Positions 34,506-49,870 are shown, counted from the first letter of the stretch. The stretch is 64,000 nt of DNA from Callaeas wilsoni (GCA_013398955.1 VWPU01003241.1:62001-126000), one strand, 5' to 3'. Notes: generated from the letters alone by a model not told the origin. A program made the numbers and translations.

Positions 34506-37500
34506 CAAAGCCTGTTAATCCTACTGTATTTACTTACTTGCCCCTGTATTTGAAGCTGCTCTTCATAGCCTGTGTAGCCTGTGCTCTACCCTGATCATGC
34601 CCATTGGTGCTTCTAATTACTTCTGTGATGCACCAAGCTTGAATTCCCATGATCTGTGCGGAAATCTTGCTGCAGCCCGTCTCTGGACTGGTTTGTTGGT
34701 GAGCAGAACAGCCACTTTCAGTGTCCAGGTGTGTCAGAGAATGAGTTTCTGGTGCAGGTCTACAGAGCACTTCTGGGGACCTGGCAAACGTACCTACTAC
34801 ATTGTGTGAGTAAGGCAGGCTGAACTGTCCTATAATGCACTGATATAAATGCATGATAAGTGTGAATGGTGTGGTAAATGTGAGAAACAGGTGTTAGTTT
34901 GAGAAAGAGCTGATGGTAAGTTTGAGGAATAGTTGAGTTGTGAATTAAGCTTGTGACTCAACCCTTATTGATGTTACTGGTCAATTAGAGGATCATGGAA
35001 AATCCCAGCTGTACATTTGCTGTGGACAGTGTTATGTATTGGAAAGCAATTGCTTTTCACTCACTTGGTAAGGCCTTTCCTGGATTTTGTATCCTACACC
35101 AATGAAAATACAGACATCTACAATTAGAGACAGTAGATGAAAGAAGAGGAAAGCTACATGGAAAAATACTCCATAAATGCCTCCTAGAAGATCAGTAGGG
35201 AAGAAGGAGGTGAGCAATGTCTCTTTAAGTAAATGATTTGAATGATCACAGTTTTTCCTTCATTCCAATTTACTCAAGCTGTGCAAAACAGCTCTGAGTA
35301 AAGCATATTCTCATTATGTTTTTGCTGATTAGAGAAAGAAAAAAATCAACCCAGCAGGTGATTTAGGACTGGACGGAGAATATTCACAGATTTTGTTCAG
35401 GCTATGGATTATTATTATGGAAGCATCTGACACTAAGCCTGTCTTTTAAATAAACCCTCTAAACTCAAACAATTTGAACAAAAAGAGACGTAAATGGATA
35501 CTATCAAACATCTTATTAAACAAAAAGGCTGGGTTTGGGTTGGAAATTCGAAGATTTGTGATCATCATCTTAATGGATTTAGCAGTGGTTTTCAAGGTGG
35601 CATGAAGTCTTTGTTTTACATATAGGGAAAATGCACTTTGCAGTATTAATTGCTGTCCTCTGGGGGAAAAAAATGGATGTTGCTTTTATGCTTTCACATT
35701 TAAGTTTCCATTTTCTGTGTAAATTACACTAGTTTAAAATTACATATATAAAAAAAAGAATATATCTTTGCAAACCTGTTTTCCTGCCTCCCTTCAGCTA
35801 GCTACTTTTGTTTTGCAAGTTGGCCACTTGTGTTATTCCAAGCAGACTGTATTAATGTCGAATTTAAGAACTTTATGAACTGGAACTTCGATCCCTTCCT
35901 TTTAGAAACCCACCATTTTTTTTACATGCAGATTAGCTGAGATGTGATCAAGCAGGACACAGGCTATGCTTCTGTGTTGGTTTCATTATAATTTTGGAAA
36001 ATTCAGCAGATTGTTGCAAACTTCCTCATTGCAAAAAGCCCAGATGTACAAGCCCCCGAAATGACCTGAAATACTCCTTTGTTTCGCTGTCTTTCAGGGT
36101 GGTGGCATGACAGCAATTTTCAAGGAAAAGTTTCTGTCACATTATGCTTCTGTCTGAAAACGGAGGGGATGATGGAGCTTTCAGAGTCCAGAAAATACAT
36201 TTTGACATTAAATACGGGGCAAACTTTTGCTGTAGTAGCACTAAAGCACACTAATACGTTACTACTTGTGTTAGACAGAGAAGAGCAAAATTTAGCTACA
36301 TTTCCCATGTGTTGTGGGCAGTGAGTGGGGGTTTGCCAAGATAATGAGAGCTAATGCTAGATGAGAGCTGTTCAGGCAAATCAAATTACACTGACTGCTA
36401 CCTTGCTTCATCTCTCAGCTTCATCTTTAGCTAAACTAGGTGGGGAAACTCCTCTTGTTTGCAGGCTAATTCAGGAAGGTACTCAGGCACATGAAGAGTC
36501 CTACTGATTTAAGGGTTTGAAGTGAGGTTTACATTTAACTGCTAGTTTTGAAAACAAATTCCCCAGTAGTGTCCGTCACTGAGCACAGAATCGTGAAGCC
36601 CTGCATTCTCATCATGGTATCAACATGGAGGAGCATGGGCGCCAACAGAACATGGATTGTTGGACATATGATTTGTTTCAATGTACATGACTTTTGGGAA
36701 GTTCCTCACATGGACATTTTGTGTATTTGTTCTCAGTGTGAGTCCACCCATGCACTTTTTAGAGTTTCTCGGTGATATTGTTCTCTGCTAACATTCATAC
36801 AACAGAGTCCTTGAGTGACTGCTGGCCTTGTACATCGCTTTATAAGAACTAACAAATCCAAGGCCAAATAATATGTTAATTACCACTTGTCGAAACAGAA
36901 GTGCTCTTGTGACCTTTTTCTGTATGGCACAAACTATTTTTTGAGAGGTTATTTAAATTCATTATGAAAGCTATGTGGGACTTTTATCCAGAAAGCTTTT
37001 ACAAACCAAATTCTCTCATTGCTGCTGTACAGGTCTACAGCCTGATCCTTGACAGGTGTAACTTGATGTTGCCCTGAGTTATATCAGCTTTGCCATCTAT
37101 CGGGGCCTGCTTTTGTGCACAGCCTCTCAGTGAGACTAATGAGAAGGCCACAGCTTTACAGCATCTGGGCAGAGTGTTGCTCTGTTTTGTTTGTGTCTGA
37201 GGATACCGTTAGGGCACAGTTAGGTACAAAGATGTTAATAATTGTCTGAGTATCTGCAAGATACAGGTAGGTACCCTCAGAGAGTACAATTAAGCTAAGC
37301 TGTTGAAAAGGGTGTGGAAGGGGCAAAATCATGCAGATACTCCACACACTTAGTAACATCCTTCTAACTTGCATTATGTACTCACACAGGCACTGTGAAT
37401 GAGACCTGAGGAAGGCAGCTTTTCCCACCTATTCCCTACAGTTTCCTGAGGTTTTTTTTAAGTTTTCCCAAGAGAACACATTGGTGTTTGTGTGCTAGAA

Positions 37501-38152
37501 GGATTGCATCAAGAATTCAAAAATCACACACTTGCAGCACTGCGAAGGGGAAGGACCTACAGGAGCTAGCAGTGATGATAATTGTGCCTCTAAGTCAACC
37601 TCATTTGTTGGTTCTCCAGACTTTTTATTCTTTGTGCTGTCCCCTGAAAGCTCTCAAATGTGCCTATATCTTTCTTAGGCTTTGATGTCCCAAATGAAAA
37701 TCAGTAACATAACTCACAAGTCTGGCCAATGGACGTCCTGCCTTCCCTTTAGTACCCCAAAGAGTAAGAATGGTTTGGGGTTTTTTTCTCTTTTTTCCCA
37801 GCATCACACGCTTGATTCATATTCTGATCATGAGACAGTATAACATCATTTTGTGCACAACTACTGCCTAATGAGAGGTTCTCCCTTCTAGAATATAATA
37901 CAATACATAGTATAATATTGTCTATACGAAATTAAACTGGAAACATCAAGATGAGCACCTCAATAGCATATTAACTCTTGCAGTCCCCCCCAAAACAAAA
38001 AAACTGATGCCTCATGGAACAGGACCAACATTAATTTTCTGATATCGTAGTTGCATTATATAGATGAATAGAAGAATATTGAATGTGTAGATCAAGTGAA
38101 GAGCAAAATAGCAAACAGAGGGAGTGAACCCATCTGAATTCTTCACTCAGAA

Positions 38153-38190
38153 GTGAAACTGGCAGGGAATTGTGAAACTGGCAGAGAATT
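38153..38190. repeat. 19-bp tandem pair
   Basis: GTGAAACTGGCAGGGAATT is followed directly by a copy with a single G-to-A difference. No gene context. Confidence 0.85.
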
Positions 38191-40763
38191 GGGAGAAAGG
38201 ACTGCAAAGCTTCAGAATTTTCTAGGGTGCTGCCTAGAAAAGGCAGGGCGAACAATCCCTTTGGCTGACACAAACGGCAAGTCCCGTAGTGGTGATCAAC
38301 AACGCTTTTTGTGGAAACCTGAAGTAGACCATAAAGTTCTCAACAAAGACATTTTGAAATGTCAAGAATGCTGCAATTGACAACAGAATGTCACTTGGGA
38401 AGAAGCACATCTTGACACCAAAGCAGATGGCAGATGAGACAATTGAGCACTATGTCATATAGCTGTACAATAAAGCAAAGTCATACGAATTTGACCAGAT
38501 AGCAGCCTAAATAGTGCCTTAATAATTTGTCTTCTAACATATCACCAGGTGAAAACAGGGTATGGGAAACTCCTCTACCGTAAATAGCTGGGGCTGGCAC
38601 GACCTAATGAGAAACTGTGCTCTGTTCCTTTTTATAAATTCAGAATGGGTACTGGAACTGTCTTTCAAGAAGAAGGCCTAAGCTGTCAGAGTTTTGAAAA
38701 GTGTGTAAGAACAAAATCCTATGTATGCTAACTCTACAAAGCATGTAGCCATTTAAATGTGGAACAGTGCTGCTCATCTCATCTAATTTAAAATTTTCTT
38801 GCTCTGTTTTCCCATTTGTACAGTCCGGTGGATTTAAATGGATTTCTTTGTTTTTCCTTTTGTGTAAATGAAATGGGAACTGTCATCCTGAAACAGGAGT
38901 GAAAATTTATGTGCAACGGCCTGATTCTCATTTAGTAAGACATCACTTTGAGCTTCTCTAATTGTGTAACAGAATTGTGAAACAAATGTGAATGTAATCT
39001 ATATAGTCAATGAGATGCAAAATGGATTTTGTATCAGAAAGCATTAAGGCTGAAAATGACTATGCTCCTTAGGACCTGAGCATAGATGAATTAATTTCTA
39101 CTCGCATATGCACTGTTATAGTGAGCCAAAATTTAACTGGAGGCCTGGAGGCAGTTAGAATTAGAAATTAGAGTATTTACATACTCAGAAACTTAGTCTA
39201 AAAAGAAAATGAGATCCACCTAGTTCCTCATTAATTTCCAGGTGTCTTCTTGTTAGTTACATTTATTTTAGCAAGTACTTTGTAAAACATGAATAGTCTT
39301 TACAGAATACTGGAATTTTATTAGAAACTACCTTGAGCTTAATTTGCACAATAATTCATTTATTGGGAAGTATTACTGAGAAGCATTTGACAATAAAGAT
39401 CTCTAAATATTTAAAATTCAAGTGCCGGAGAGGATCTCATCACATTAGAAAGCAATCAACCATCTTGAGACAGGTTAATAAAAGCATCTTAAACTCATCA
39501 TCAAAAGGCACTCTTGATTTCCATTATTAGGCACAGGACTCTGAATGATTCATTGATCACATTTTCTCTGTTCAACAAAAATATCATGAGCTGAAAGGTT
39601 TCAAGATATGCAACATGAGAGGATTTTTTCCTGCCTCACAACTACATTTGACAGATGACCTTTAGTTTTTCTTTCACATTAGTGAGATATTTAACAAAAA
39701 TAATGTAGATACATTTTTCAGTGTTATCCGATGCACATGCTCACAGAATCCTCTATTTGGTACCACACAGTAAACAGATAAAAGTCTTCTGTAAATGCCT
39801 TCATTATAAATAAATGCCCTGCTCTCAGCTTTCCTCTTCCAGTAAGATCACAAGGTTTAAAAGCCTCTGAATGATCTGTGAATGCATGTAGTTAACCTGA
39901 TGCTGTTTCACAGGGAGGTTGGTGTATGTGTAGATATATAGGAGGTTTTCAGGAGGGTTGTGTAGTCTGTTTGCATCCCTTCCATCCAGCAAGCCAACAA
40001 CTGCACTTGGATCTTCATAGTACCAAGGGGTTCCATATATTTTGGTTTACACCTTTGCTGTTGTGCACCTCAGGGGACGGACTGTGGCTCACCTTTTCAT
40101 CCTGAGCACGCCTGAAATTTCCTGGCTGGGGTACAGATAACAAGGGAGTTGTGATGCTGAGGACATCCTCAGCCAAGTGCTCACCCAGGGTCCTGGGCAG
40201 ATTTGCACAGTCTGTGCAGAAATATTGCTGTCAGCACCAGAGTTGGCAGCTGAAGGTGACTCAACTATGAGCTGCAGTCACACCTCTGGATCACAGCAAT
40301 GTTCCCATTTTCACTGCTTCTTCAGCCCTGGCAAGTATCTCATCCTGCTGAAACTTCAGGTCACAGATGTTGTGGAGAGCACAAAATTGCACAGAAGGGT
40401 TAAAAGAGCTAAGCCACCCCAGAGGTCCTCACTAGTACGTCAGTGGTGCTCACTGCACATCCTCACTCTGTCTGCTGTGCAGGTAGAAGCTGAAGTTATT
40501 CCACTGAAGTCAATAAGCTTGAAAACCGTGGCCTTGTCTGTCTGGAGACCTTTCTCTGCAGAGTAGAAGGGAGCAAGGAAGTTGTTCTGCTAGGATGAGC
40601 TGACACCCCTGAACTCCGCAGGTGGGAATGGAGAGGGAGGTGAGAAGTAGGCAGACAGCATCATGGAACAGCTGGCAGAACATGATGAGCTCAAGGTCAC
40701 TTGGCTGTTGGCCCAAATCCATCCAAAAATACCAAAACCCAGCAATTAGTCAGGCTGTCAGCT

Positions 40764-40803
40764 CCAAAAAACCCCCAAAACAAAAAAAACAAAACAAAAC
40801 AAA
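40764..40803. repeat. A/C-only tract with AAAAC units
   Basis: Forty bases of only A and C, mainly AAAAC repeats. A simple low-complexity tract. Confidence 0.85.
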
Positions 40804-43800
40804 TCAAAAACCGGAAATAGCTGAGCCATGACTTTGTTCACCAAGGGTATCCAGGTTCTGCTAGCAAACTTTGGAAGGCCACCATGGATGGAAACTGGGA
40901 CCATCCGTGCTTGTTGCCTAGCTAACAGTTGTGAATTGAACTCAGTGTCATTTTACTTGAACACCTGCCTGAAAACAGATTCAAAAGTATGTTCTCAAAT
41001 GGATTAGGGATTCCTGGTAATTTTTTAACTTCTCTTGGGATGAAGAGGTGGATGGCTGAAGGTAGCAATGTTTTGATGCAAGATGCCTGCTAGAGTGTGA
41101 AGTACAGGCTCTGAAGAGAAGCTTTTCCTGTCTCTGAGGCTTTTACGAGGTTCCATCAATTCTGAGACAGTTGAATCTTTCTTCCCCCCCTCTATTAATA
41201 AACACAAATGTGTGGAAAATTACCCTAATCTTCTTCCAAAGAGGATGTGCCTCCAGAACCACTTCCAGTACCGGGGACCTCAGAATCCTGCTACCATATT
41301 TAGAGGCGATAAAAACAGTCCTTGCATTTCTGACCAAAATCCAAATATAGCCTATTTCTTTCTGCCAACTGAAAATGCACCTTTTTATTTCATTCAGTTT
41401 TGTTTAAATCTAACTTTGTTCCAAACTTTGCATTCTATAAATGTCTCTTTCACTATAATTATTTAAATAAAGTGTAATACTGCCCAATTTAGTGAACTGA
41501 ATTAGTATGCTACTTAATGTTCCTGCTATTGTCATTCTACTAGGACTCGTGCTCTGTTCCTGTTACAATTTCTCCCTGAATTCAGTGGATTTACACAAGA
41601 CCTGTACCCAGCCCGTGAAGGACAGCAGCTGTATTTTACAAATCTAAGTGGACATAGTTGGTATTTCTACATGATTTTTCAAAGTTTTCACACTGGGGGG
41701 GATACACTGGTTTCTAGTTGGCCAGGCTTTATGGTTGGAAACTGGCAGTAGGTGTCAGTGATACCCTGAGACATCTAAGCCTGCCTGTCTTGCGTCTTTG
41801 TGGTGTGCCAGGTCCTGGTTTCCAAAACATCCAGCTGATCTTCAGCTTGGCAGCATGACGTCGTTTTCTGTGGTGGGCACCTCTCTCTGGGAGGTGGGAA
41901 ACATGGAGCTCAAGAGTCCCTGGGAACATCAAGAAGCAGAAGAGACCGTGCAGGAGCATGGGGTATGTTACTGTGTTAACCTCAACTAGTTTTAGGTGCC
42001 TACACTCTAAGGAACCACACAGAGCTGGTTGTTCAGGCTTCTTTTAGAGCCAGTGGAGAGAAACAAGAAATACCAAGATACTCTGGATAACTTCTTTGAG
42101 ACACGACAAAGCTTGCCCTAGAACTGCTTGTTTCTCTTCAGCATTCTTAGTGACAATTTGAGTAACCCAAGTATAGCCCTCATTAGTAGGTGTCACAGCT
42201 AGGTGAGATGATCCTATCTTTGTTGTGTGGGACCTCAACAGGTAGAGACCATTCAAGGTACGATGTATATATTCCCTATCCAGAGTCTTTTTTTTTCCTC
42301 ATTTCCTTCTTTTTATTTCTTCCTAAGAAGCTATTTTTTCTGCTCCACACTCCTTTCCTATTTCTTTTCATCTCTTGTTTAAAATTTTTATTCATAGTCT
42401 ATTTTTCTTCTACACTTCAGTGCTTTGAGATGATGATGAGTCTATATAAATGGGTTTGGCAATGAGGTTACTTAAGGAATTCCTTGAAAATGTTTGCATA
42501 TCTCCTGAGGGTTAAAGGCAAAAAGCAGGCCAGTAAACTGGACAGACTCATTTGACTGCCCTTGCTGAATGCTCCCCTCTTGCCTCACCTATGTGTCACC
42601 CACTTTCAGTCCTTGACCTGAAGGTTCCAGATTCAGCCAATCATCCAGCCTGTGATCTGGAGAAGGGGCTGTGCACAGCACTGAGACTGGTTTTATCCGG
42701 TGTCCCCTGTGCTCACAGAGGCTCCTCCAAGTGATATTCTGTCCTACCTAGAATTTCTCATGGCAGATTTATGAATTTCATCCACGGCCAGGAGACTCAT
42801 GCACTGGGACTTTCAGGGTGTAGTGATGTTAGAGCTAAACCTCTCCCCTAGTTTAGGGGCTGGGTGCTGCTGAAAGAGGGTGGTGGTGGCATTTTCTGCC
42901 CCTGTCTCCCCACCTGTGGAACCCTGCACTTCCCATGTGCCAGTGCCACTTGTCTGACCTCAGAATGAGTCAGCTCGGGGGATGGATCAGCAGAAAATCA
43001 CATTAAAAATGAATGAGTTTTTCTTGTGAGGGAAAGAGGAGATTTCTGCTCTTTGCTCTCTTTGAAGCTGTGGGCTTTCAGGTACAGCACCGCTGTGCTC
43101 TGGGAGACAGTGTAAAAGCAGTATATACGTCTTTAAAATGTCTGTGAAGAGGTAGTACACAATGATCCAGGTCAGCTCCTTCAGAAATTTCCTGTTGTCT
43201 TCAGTGGCTCTGGATTTCATGCTGTTTCCCTGCTGCTGTGTTTCTATAGTGCTGCCAGTATTCTCCTGCTTACTCTGCATGGTCAAAGACCAAGATACTG
43301 TAAAACATTTCAGTACAACACTAAAACCAGAGGTGTCCCTGCACTGTAAAGCACTTATAAAACTGTGCTTTGTGTATTGTTGTAACAGCCGGCTGCACTC
43401 TGCTCCTGCTCACACTACTGAAATTCAGGAGTGATTCCTAAAACATCTGTAGGTCGGGTCTTTGGATCCAGCCATGAAGGGAATGTGGGGGAAAAAAAGG
43501 TCTGCAATAGCTTTTACTTTCTCCTCTTGTATACTTTGAGGCAGAATTTCAGTGTGACTTGCCTGAGCAATATTGTGCTGCTGGTGTGTGAGAGCAAGTA
43601 GTCCTGGGCTTTGCAAGAGGGGAAGCCAGATTGTGTCGGTGTCTTCACAGCCTCAGCCGGGTCCTGTTACATGAGAAAGGGTGGCCAGCATTGGGGTGGT
43701 TGGCCAAAGCCTCTTCACTTCTCCCCAGCAGACCTGAGCCTGCCCCATGCCTGGAGCACAACGCTCCCTGCACACATTTGCTGTTGCTTCTTATTAGAGA

Positions 43801-45784
43801 ATTCACTGGATTAGTTGTCAAAGATAAACTAGGGGTGTAATCCCAGTGGATTTGTTCACAAATGCAAATCAATATTCACAGCAGGGTTTGGAATTTGGTT
43901 GCTTCTTTTTTTGGTTGTTTGTTTTCTTTTGTTTTGTTTTTGAGAGGGGGCTAGTAACATTTGTTCAACTGTACTCCTTACACTTGAGCTATAAAAACCA
44001 GCAAATTAAAGCTCAGCATGAAGCCATATAATATAAAATCAAAAAGTGACAGCAGAAATGTTTCACTAGCCACCCACCACTTGAACAAAGGGATAGGGAA
44101 TAGTGCCTTGCTTGTTTCAGAAAGACTGTCATAATGATCCAGCCTAACAAACCCTAAAGTCCAGTCCTCCTTAGGGTCCTTTACAGTTTTGCAAGTCAAA
44201 ATGCTTGTTTTTTCCTAGGATGCAAGGAGGATGCAAGGTGGTACAAGACAGTCCAGTTTGAAGGGAGACCACTGGAGTTCCTCCTCTCTCTGACTCTAAA
44301 GAAAGGCTTCTGAAATGGTGGATTGAGCACAAAAACTTTGAAGATGTGAGCTATCACAAACACAGAAAATTATATTATACTTCTCTGCAAGTTTCAGATT
44401 CAATCAACCTTTTTGCAGATGTGGATGAACATTATCTATGCATTCAGCACATCCTGATTTCGTTGCAAATCCCCTTTCTGTTTGCCCAGTTTCTGACATG
44501 ATCTGGGTGCACACGTTTTGGGATAAAGATCCAACTACTCGGTTGGATCTTGGTTCCTGAGTAGGGGCCCCTTTCTTTTAGTCTGCCAGATCTTTCATTA
44601 CACACATGTGCAGCTGTGAGTCAGTCTGCCTTTTGAGGATGTCAGAGCTGGACACAGTGGGGCATTCAGCATCTACCACCTGGACAGTCTGTCCTTGACT
44701 GTGTTCCCTTTCAGGAGAATTGCATACATTTGAAATTTTTCATTCCTTCCTGTTACAAAATCAATTTCCATATCAATATGTTTTGTGAATCAGTCATTTT
44801 CCCCTAGCCCTGAATGTATGATCTCTCTCAGAATTGAGATGCCAATCCCTTTAATTTTTACAAGCTAGTCTTGTTTCTTTAGTGTAGGGATGGGGACTTA
44901 TCCAAAAGTCTCTGGAAGTAATTCCATTCTTCATGCATACATCCTCCTGAAGTGCCAACTGCAAAAGCCATTTGTCTTCATTTCCTGTACCGAAACTGGA
45001 GGACAACATTACTGTGTACCAATTACTGCCTTGTACTGCTCTCTACCTCTCAGGTGTGTTTCAAGTCGACCTTATAACTCTGTTTCAATTTAGAAATGGT
45101 CCCAGCAGTGGCTGCATATTTGAGGTGACAAATGGTAATCTGTCCTCGCTGCTCCTTAAGGGCCAGCCTAATGGACCCGAAGGCAGCTGGAAGCCACTGC
45201 AGCGTGCTTTACATCAGGTTAGGGCCTCGGCTGCACTGAGGGGCTCCTGCAGCTGTAGCTTGCTTGTATGACCTCCCAGCGCAGGAGGAACTCATACTTT
45301 TACAAACTGTATGAAAAAAGATAAATGAAGCAAAGATTGTCTTCTGTAGGAGCAGCTGTGCTCACAGAAGATGTTTTTGTGGTGATGAACCAAAAGGTGA
45401 GAGTTTGCACCCTGAGCAGATACTGCTCTTCTGGGGCTGTTCATGGCAGAGAGGTGGTGCAGTCAGGGGCAACCTGATCTCCATGACGCTGCTTTTGCTT
45501 GTGCCACTGCCTGCTCAAGCACATCTCACGCCTGCTGGAGAAGTTCTGCAGTTTCTTGCCACACTGTGCACAGAACTGACTGAAACAGCAGAGCTGAGTT
45601 TTAATTCTTCTAAATTAATAGACTTTTAGAACAGAAGTTAATGAAGTTAATAACAAATTAAATCTCTCATTTTTTTGAGTATACCTACTTTTGTATTTAG
45701 GATATCCTGGTTTGAGAGCTCCTTCTGTCAGTATGGGGTTTTAGAATCAAAATATTTATATAAATATATATTATTTTCATAATA

Positions 45785-45807
45785 TTCAAATAAATTATCT
45801 ATTTGAA
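45785..45807. repeat. AT-rich inverted repeat
   Basis: TTCAAATA, a 7-nt loop, then TATTTGAA: a perfect 8-bp stem within about 90 bp of nearly pure A/T. No terminator or gene context; probably incidental. Confidence 0.7.
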
Positions 45808-48680
45808 AATAATAATTATAATTTTTCGTTGGATAATTTTATCTCTCTTTGAATTTTTTTTAAGTTTGATTTTTTTAACTTCAGAGACACAAGAAAAAAC
45901 ATCCTGGAATGTACTTGTAGGAAAACAGTCCAGAGTTGGTAAGTCAAATGTTCTGTTACTGCACCAAACAGAGGGGAAGTAGCAGAACTGTGATGGCACC
46001 ATTCATCAGAAGTAAAGCAACTCAAAACCTCGCAACATAGCAAATTATTTAGGTGCATCTATCTGACTTGATGGTTATGTCTGTACTGTGGTCTAGAGCA
46101 AAAAACCAAACTCCTAACTCTGTCCTCCTACGATTACTTCTGAAGTACTTTAGTATTGTCACATCCCCCTGGCTTTGCTGTTTTCATTACTCCTGACAGA
46201 ACGTTTGGGTAGATGCAAGAGAAAGAGGGGATTGTATAGCAGTTTGACAGCTCTAATTATGAATATTTAAGAGCTGCTTAAATGTGCTCTCTTCTATCAC
46301 TTAATTTCCTATCGATGACAGCATTGGAAGCACTTGTCTCATTTTTCAAATCAAAGCTTCCTCAAGCAAAATGCTTGGAGACTGAATAGCTTATGCATTC
46401 TATTAATCACAGAGGGTGGGAAAAGATCCATCAAGTGCTTCAGATAGTTTGAGAGTGTTCCATCCTTGTAGAGCTTTCACTTCCCATTTCTAACAGATGA
46501 GTGCATTTGCCTCCTTTGAATGGTCTTTGTGATTCTTCCTCATCCAGAAATGGTTTCAGATTTATCTTCCTTCAACATTGTGTCAAATGATGCCTGAATA
46601 TTTATAAAAAGAGTAAGTTCTGATTGGGGTTAGTCATAGATAGGAGGAAATAGTAGTCATATATTGTTTTCCTAAAGAGGGATAGCTCTTACTCTGCTTC
46701 CAGTGAGTCAAGTTTCATTGAAAAAGTGTTACGGTTTAGATGGAAAAGTGTGACCATTACAACTTTGAAATGAACTTTTTTGATTTCAAACAGAAACAAT
46801 ATTGTTAGCTGGTGTTTATTCTGTGATTACTGTTACTTTCTGCACTTGCAGTTGACTTCGGCCATAATGGTAGAATGACCCCAATTAATTTTATGGGAGT
46901 TTTGTTCTTTATGCATATAATGAAGTATCTTCTCCTTACTACATCATGTCCACCAGACTTTCTCCAGTAATGACATAAAAATTCTGCAGGATGTGCTCAA
47001 CTGCTGCAGCTGGAGAAGGGAGAAGTCTTCAAAGATGTGCAGGCCATACCTAGCTAGGTAATAGCTAGGCAGGCCATTTGCCTCCCGTGGAGCTTGTGAT
47101 GGCAGAACTGTGTGATATCTTCCCCAACTTTTTGAAGGAGTTTTTTTGCAGTGCTTGTTTCCTCCTATTTTGTTGTTACAACTTGTGAATTTACATTCCA
47201 TGTGCTACTGGAAGATGACACAAAACAAAAAACTCAATACTTCACTGGGCAACACCTTGTGGTATTTCCTACTGTTACTAGAGGAGAATATCATTCCTCC
47301 CGGTCTCATCAAATTTAGGAAGATGGTAGCAAGAGGAAACAATTTCCAGACAGGAGATGCGTGGAATTCAAAAGTCATGTCTGCCTTTGTTAGATGAGAG
47401 CAGGGGGAAAAAAGGTTCAAGTTGGGAAGCAGAGAAAAGAAGGAAGATTAAAAGAAATGTTTTGGGAAAATGAAAAGCAGGTTCAGAACATCTTCACATA
47501 CACTGATACAGCTGGATAAAAGTGTCCTTGAGCTCAGAAATGCCAGGTTCCACAACTCCCATTTAAATGACTAAGATCTGCATCGAGTCACCTAACAGTG
47601 AACATCTCACCAAAGACACCCACAGCGGAAAATTTTAGATTTTTTTTTTTATAAAGTGTTGTTTTATATCCTATATTTAGTTTTCATCTTCATGAGTCTA
47701 AACTTAGAAATATTTTTGTCTGGCTACCAAGCTAGAGGGAGCTACAGAAAAATAAGGATTCAAACCTTTTAGAGTTCTGCTATTAACTGTTTCTAACACT
47801 TACGTCATTGATTATGTTTCTACTTTTCCAGAAAAATTGTTGTTTTAATTTGGTTCTGATTCACAGTCAGCTTTCATAGCACAGCAATTTGTTTCTCACC
47901 ATTTCTCCCTGTTTAAGGGAGAATCTGTGTACAATTCTATACTGCCATTGCTATGTGCCTTGCTGTTAATGCATTCCTTTAGAATGTCTTTAAAAACACC
48001 TTAAAACAGAGCTACAGTGTTAATTATGTAAGGCTTTTGTTGTTGAGGAAAGGAAGACTGCATAACAAAGAAAAACAGGATGCCCTTTGTTGGAAGGACA
48101 AACTGTGTCCTGAAACAACTACCAGGATTGTGGATTTCCTGCTGAGTGACAGGTGAGACTTTGAAGAGGGCAGGTTGCAGCCAAATACTGAGTTTGGCCT
48201 CAAAGAGAGGAGGTAAACCTAACTGCACTTCATGGGTTGACAGAAATTAATAGAGACCCTGTGCGTTTGGCTGTGAGGAAGATTATGAGTCTGTTTACAT
48301 TTTTCAGTCAAAATTATTAGTTTTTGTTAATTGAAATAATTAGCACCCAAGGCATATTAACTATGCTCTTCAGCCTAGTGTAAATGAGCTCACAGAATCA
48401 TGTCCTTTTAACAAAGTTTAAATTGGGTCAAAAATAAATTGAATTAGTGACCTTTTCCAGTAGTTTTCCCAGGGGCAAAGCAGAATTTGTCATGTGCCCA
48501 AGTAATCTATTTTCTTTTTACAACATTCTCTCTTCTGTGGGGATTTTCAGCAGTCTCCAAACTTTGGCACCCGAGTTCTGCTGGTCACAGCTCATGTCGC
48601 AGCCTGAAAGCACTTCGATAACCCTACTGACACAACACAACTGGTGCTCCTCCAGACCCAGAGAATGAAATAAACCCAGG

Positions 48681-48990
48681 CTCACAAAATGGCTGAGGTG
48701 GGAAGGGACCTGGAGGGCACCTGTTCAACCCCTTGCTCAAGCAGGGTCACTGCATTGCCCAGGACCATGTCCAGATGGCTTTTGAGTATCTCCAAGGATG
48801 AAGACTCCACAACCTTCCTGGGCAACCTGTGCCAGGATGTAGTCACTCTCACAGTGAAAAGGTTTTTCCTGATGTTCAGAGGGAGCATTCTGTGTTTCAG
48901 TTTATGCCATTGCCTCTGGTTCTGGCACTGGGCACCGCTGAAAAGAGTCTGTCTCTGTCCTTGTTACACCCTCCACCTTTACAGCACTTT
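48681..48990 (-). mobile_element. CR1 LINE 3' fragment
   Basis: On the minus strand the translation includes LNIRKNLFTVRVTTSWHRLP followed by the CR1 3' tail, ending in CCATTTTGTGAG. It belongs to a different CR1 subfamily from the copy beside RRS1, judging by the tail (caccTCAGCCATTTTGTGAG rather than ACCATTCTATG). The 5' limit near 48990 is approximate. Confidence 0.88.
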
Positions 48991-49870
48991 ACAACAAGCT
49001 ATTGTGTTGTATTAATCACCTTAACAAACTTCCAGGCCTGATTAGTGGGGGTGTGTGATGCAGAGAGCAGGAAGAAATATTTCAATAGGCTTTTGATTAG
49101 TTGATGTATAAAGAGGCAAATGAATTATGTAATTCCTACTAATTTTTCCCTGGAATCCATAGTTACTTGGGGTATAAGAACAAGAACAAAGAACTTTGAT
49201 ACCACAACTCTCTGTGCCAATTAATGTTTGTGGTTTATATCAGGCAGCCATTTGATGAAATAAATAATAGCTGATGCAGAAACTGAAGTGCTAATTTCTC
49301 CTCTCTCAAGTGAGTGCCCTACACATCTGATTAGATGCTCTCATGTATTCTTTCTGTCTACACTTTCTTCTCTCTGCCTTCAGAAAGGGCTCTGGAGAAA
49401 CGGTGTGTAGAGCTGAGAGTGGGTCACTGAGCCCAAGTCTCCCACCTGCTGATTGTTGCTTCAACTAAATTACTGGGCATAAATGAAGAAATTGCTCCTT
49501 TTTTCTGTTTTTTGTGGGGCCCTTTATGTATAAGGGCACACGGAGATTTTCTTCTTGAGTGATTCAAGTGCTGCAGACAAAACAGAGAGCTGTTGGTTTG
49601 TAGTTCCTGAGAGGATGCAGACAGGAGCCAAGGAGCTGTGAGTTTACTTTGCCAGGGCTAGGGTACTTGTGAGAAAACTCAGATGCCAATTTTTACACTA
49701 GGTGTATGTGCAGTGTAGCTGCCCTCAGTGTTAGTTAGTCCTTATACTAGGAACTTGCACTAGGATCATGTGCTGTAGTCTTTAGTCACCTCTGGTGCTG
49801 CCACACCTCTGAAAACAAATGTTGGGACAAATCTCATCCCACTTTAGCTGGTTTTTTGATAACTATCTTG
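48991..49870. other. Interval between two CR1 copies
   Basis: Nothing recognised: no gene, repeat or RNA. Confidence 0.55.

Larger units (their letters stand above)
34506..48680. other. Gene-poor interval
   Basis: About 14 kb without a recognised gene or transposable element. Low-complexity patches include an A/C-only run at 40764-40803, a T/G-rich run at 43911-43950 and an AT-rich hairpin at 45785-45807. Conserved noncoding elements may be present but cannot be seen without alignment. Confidence 0.55.
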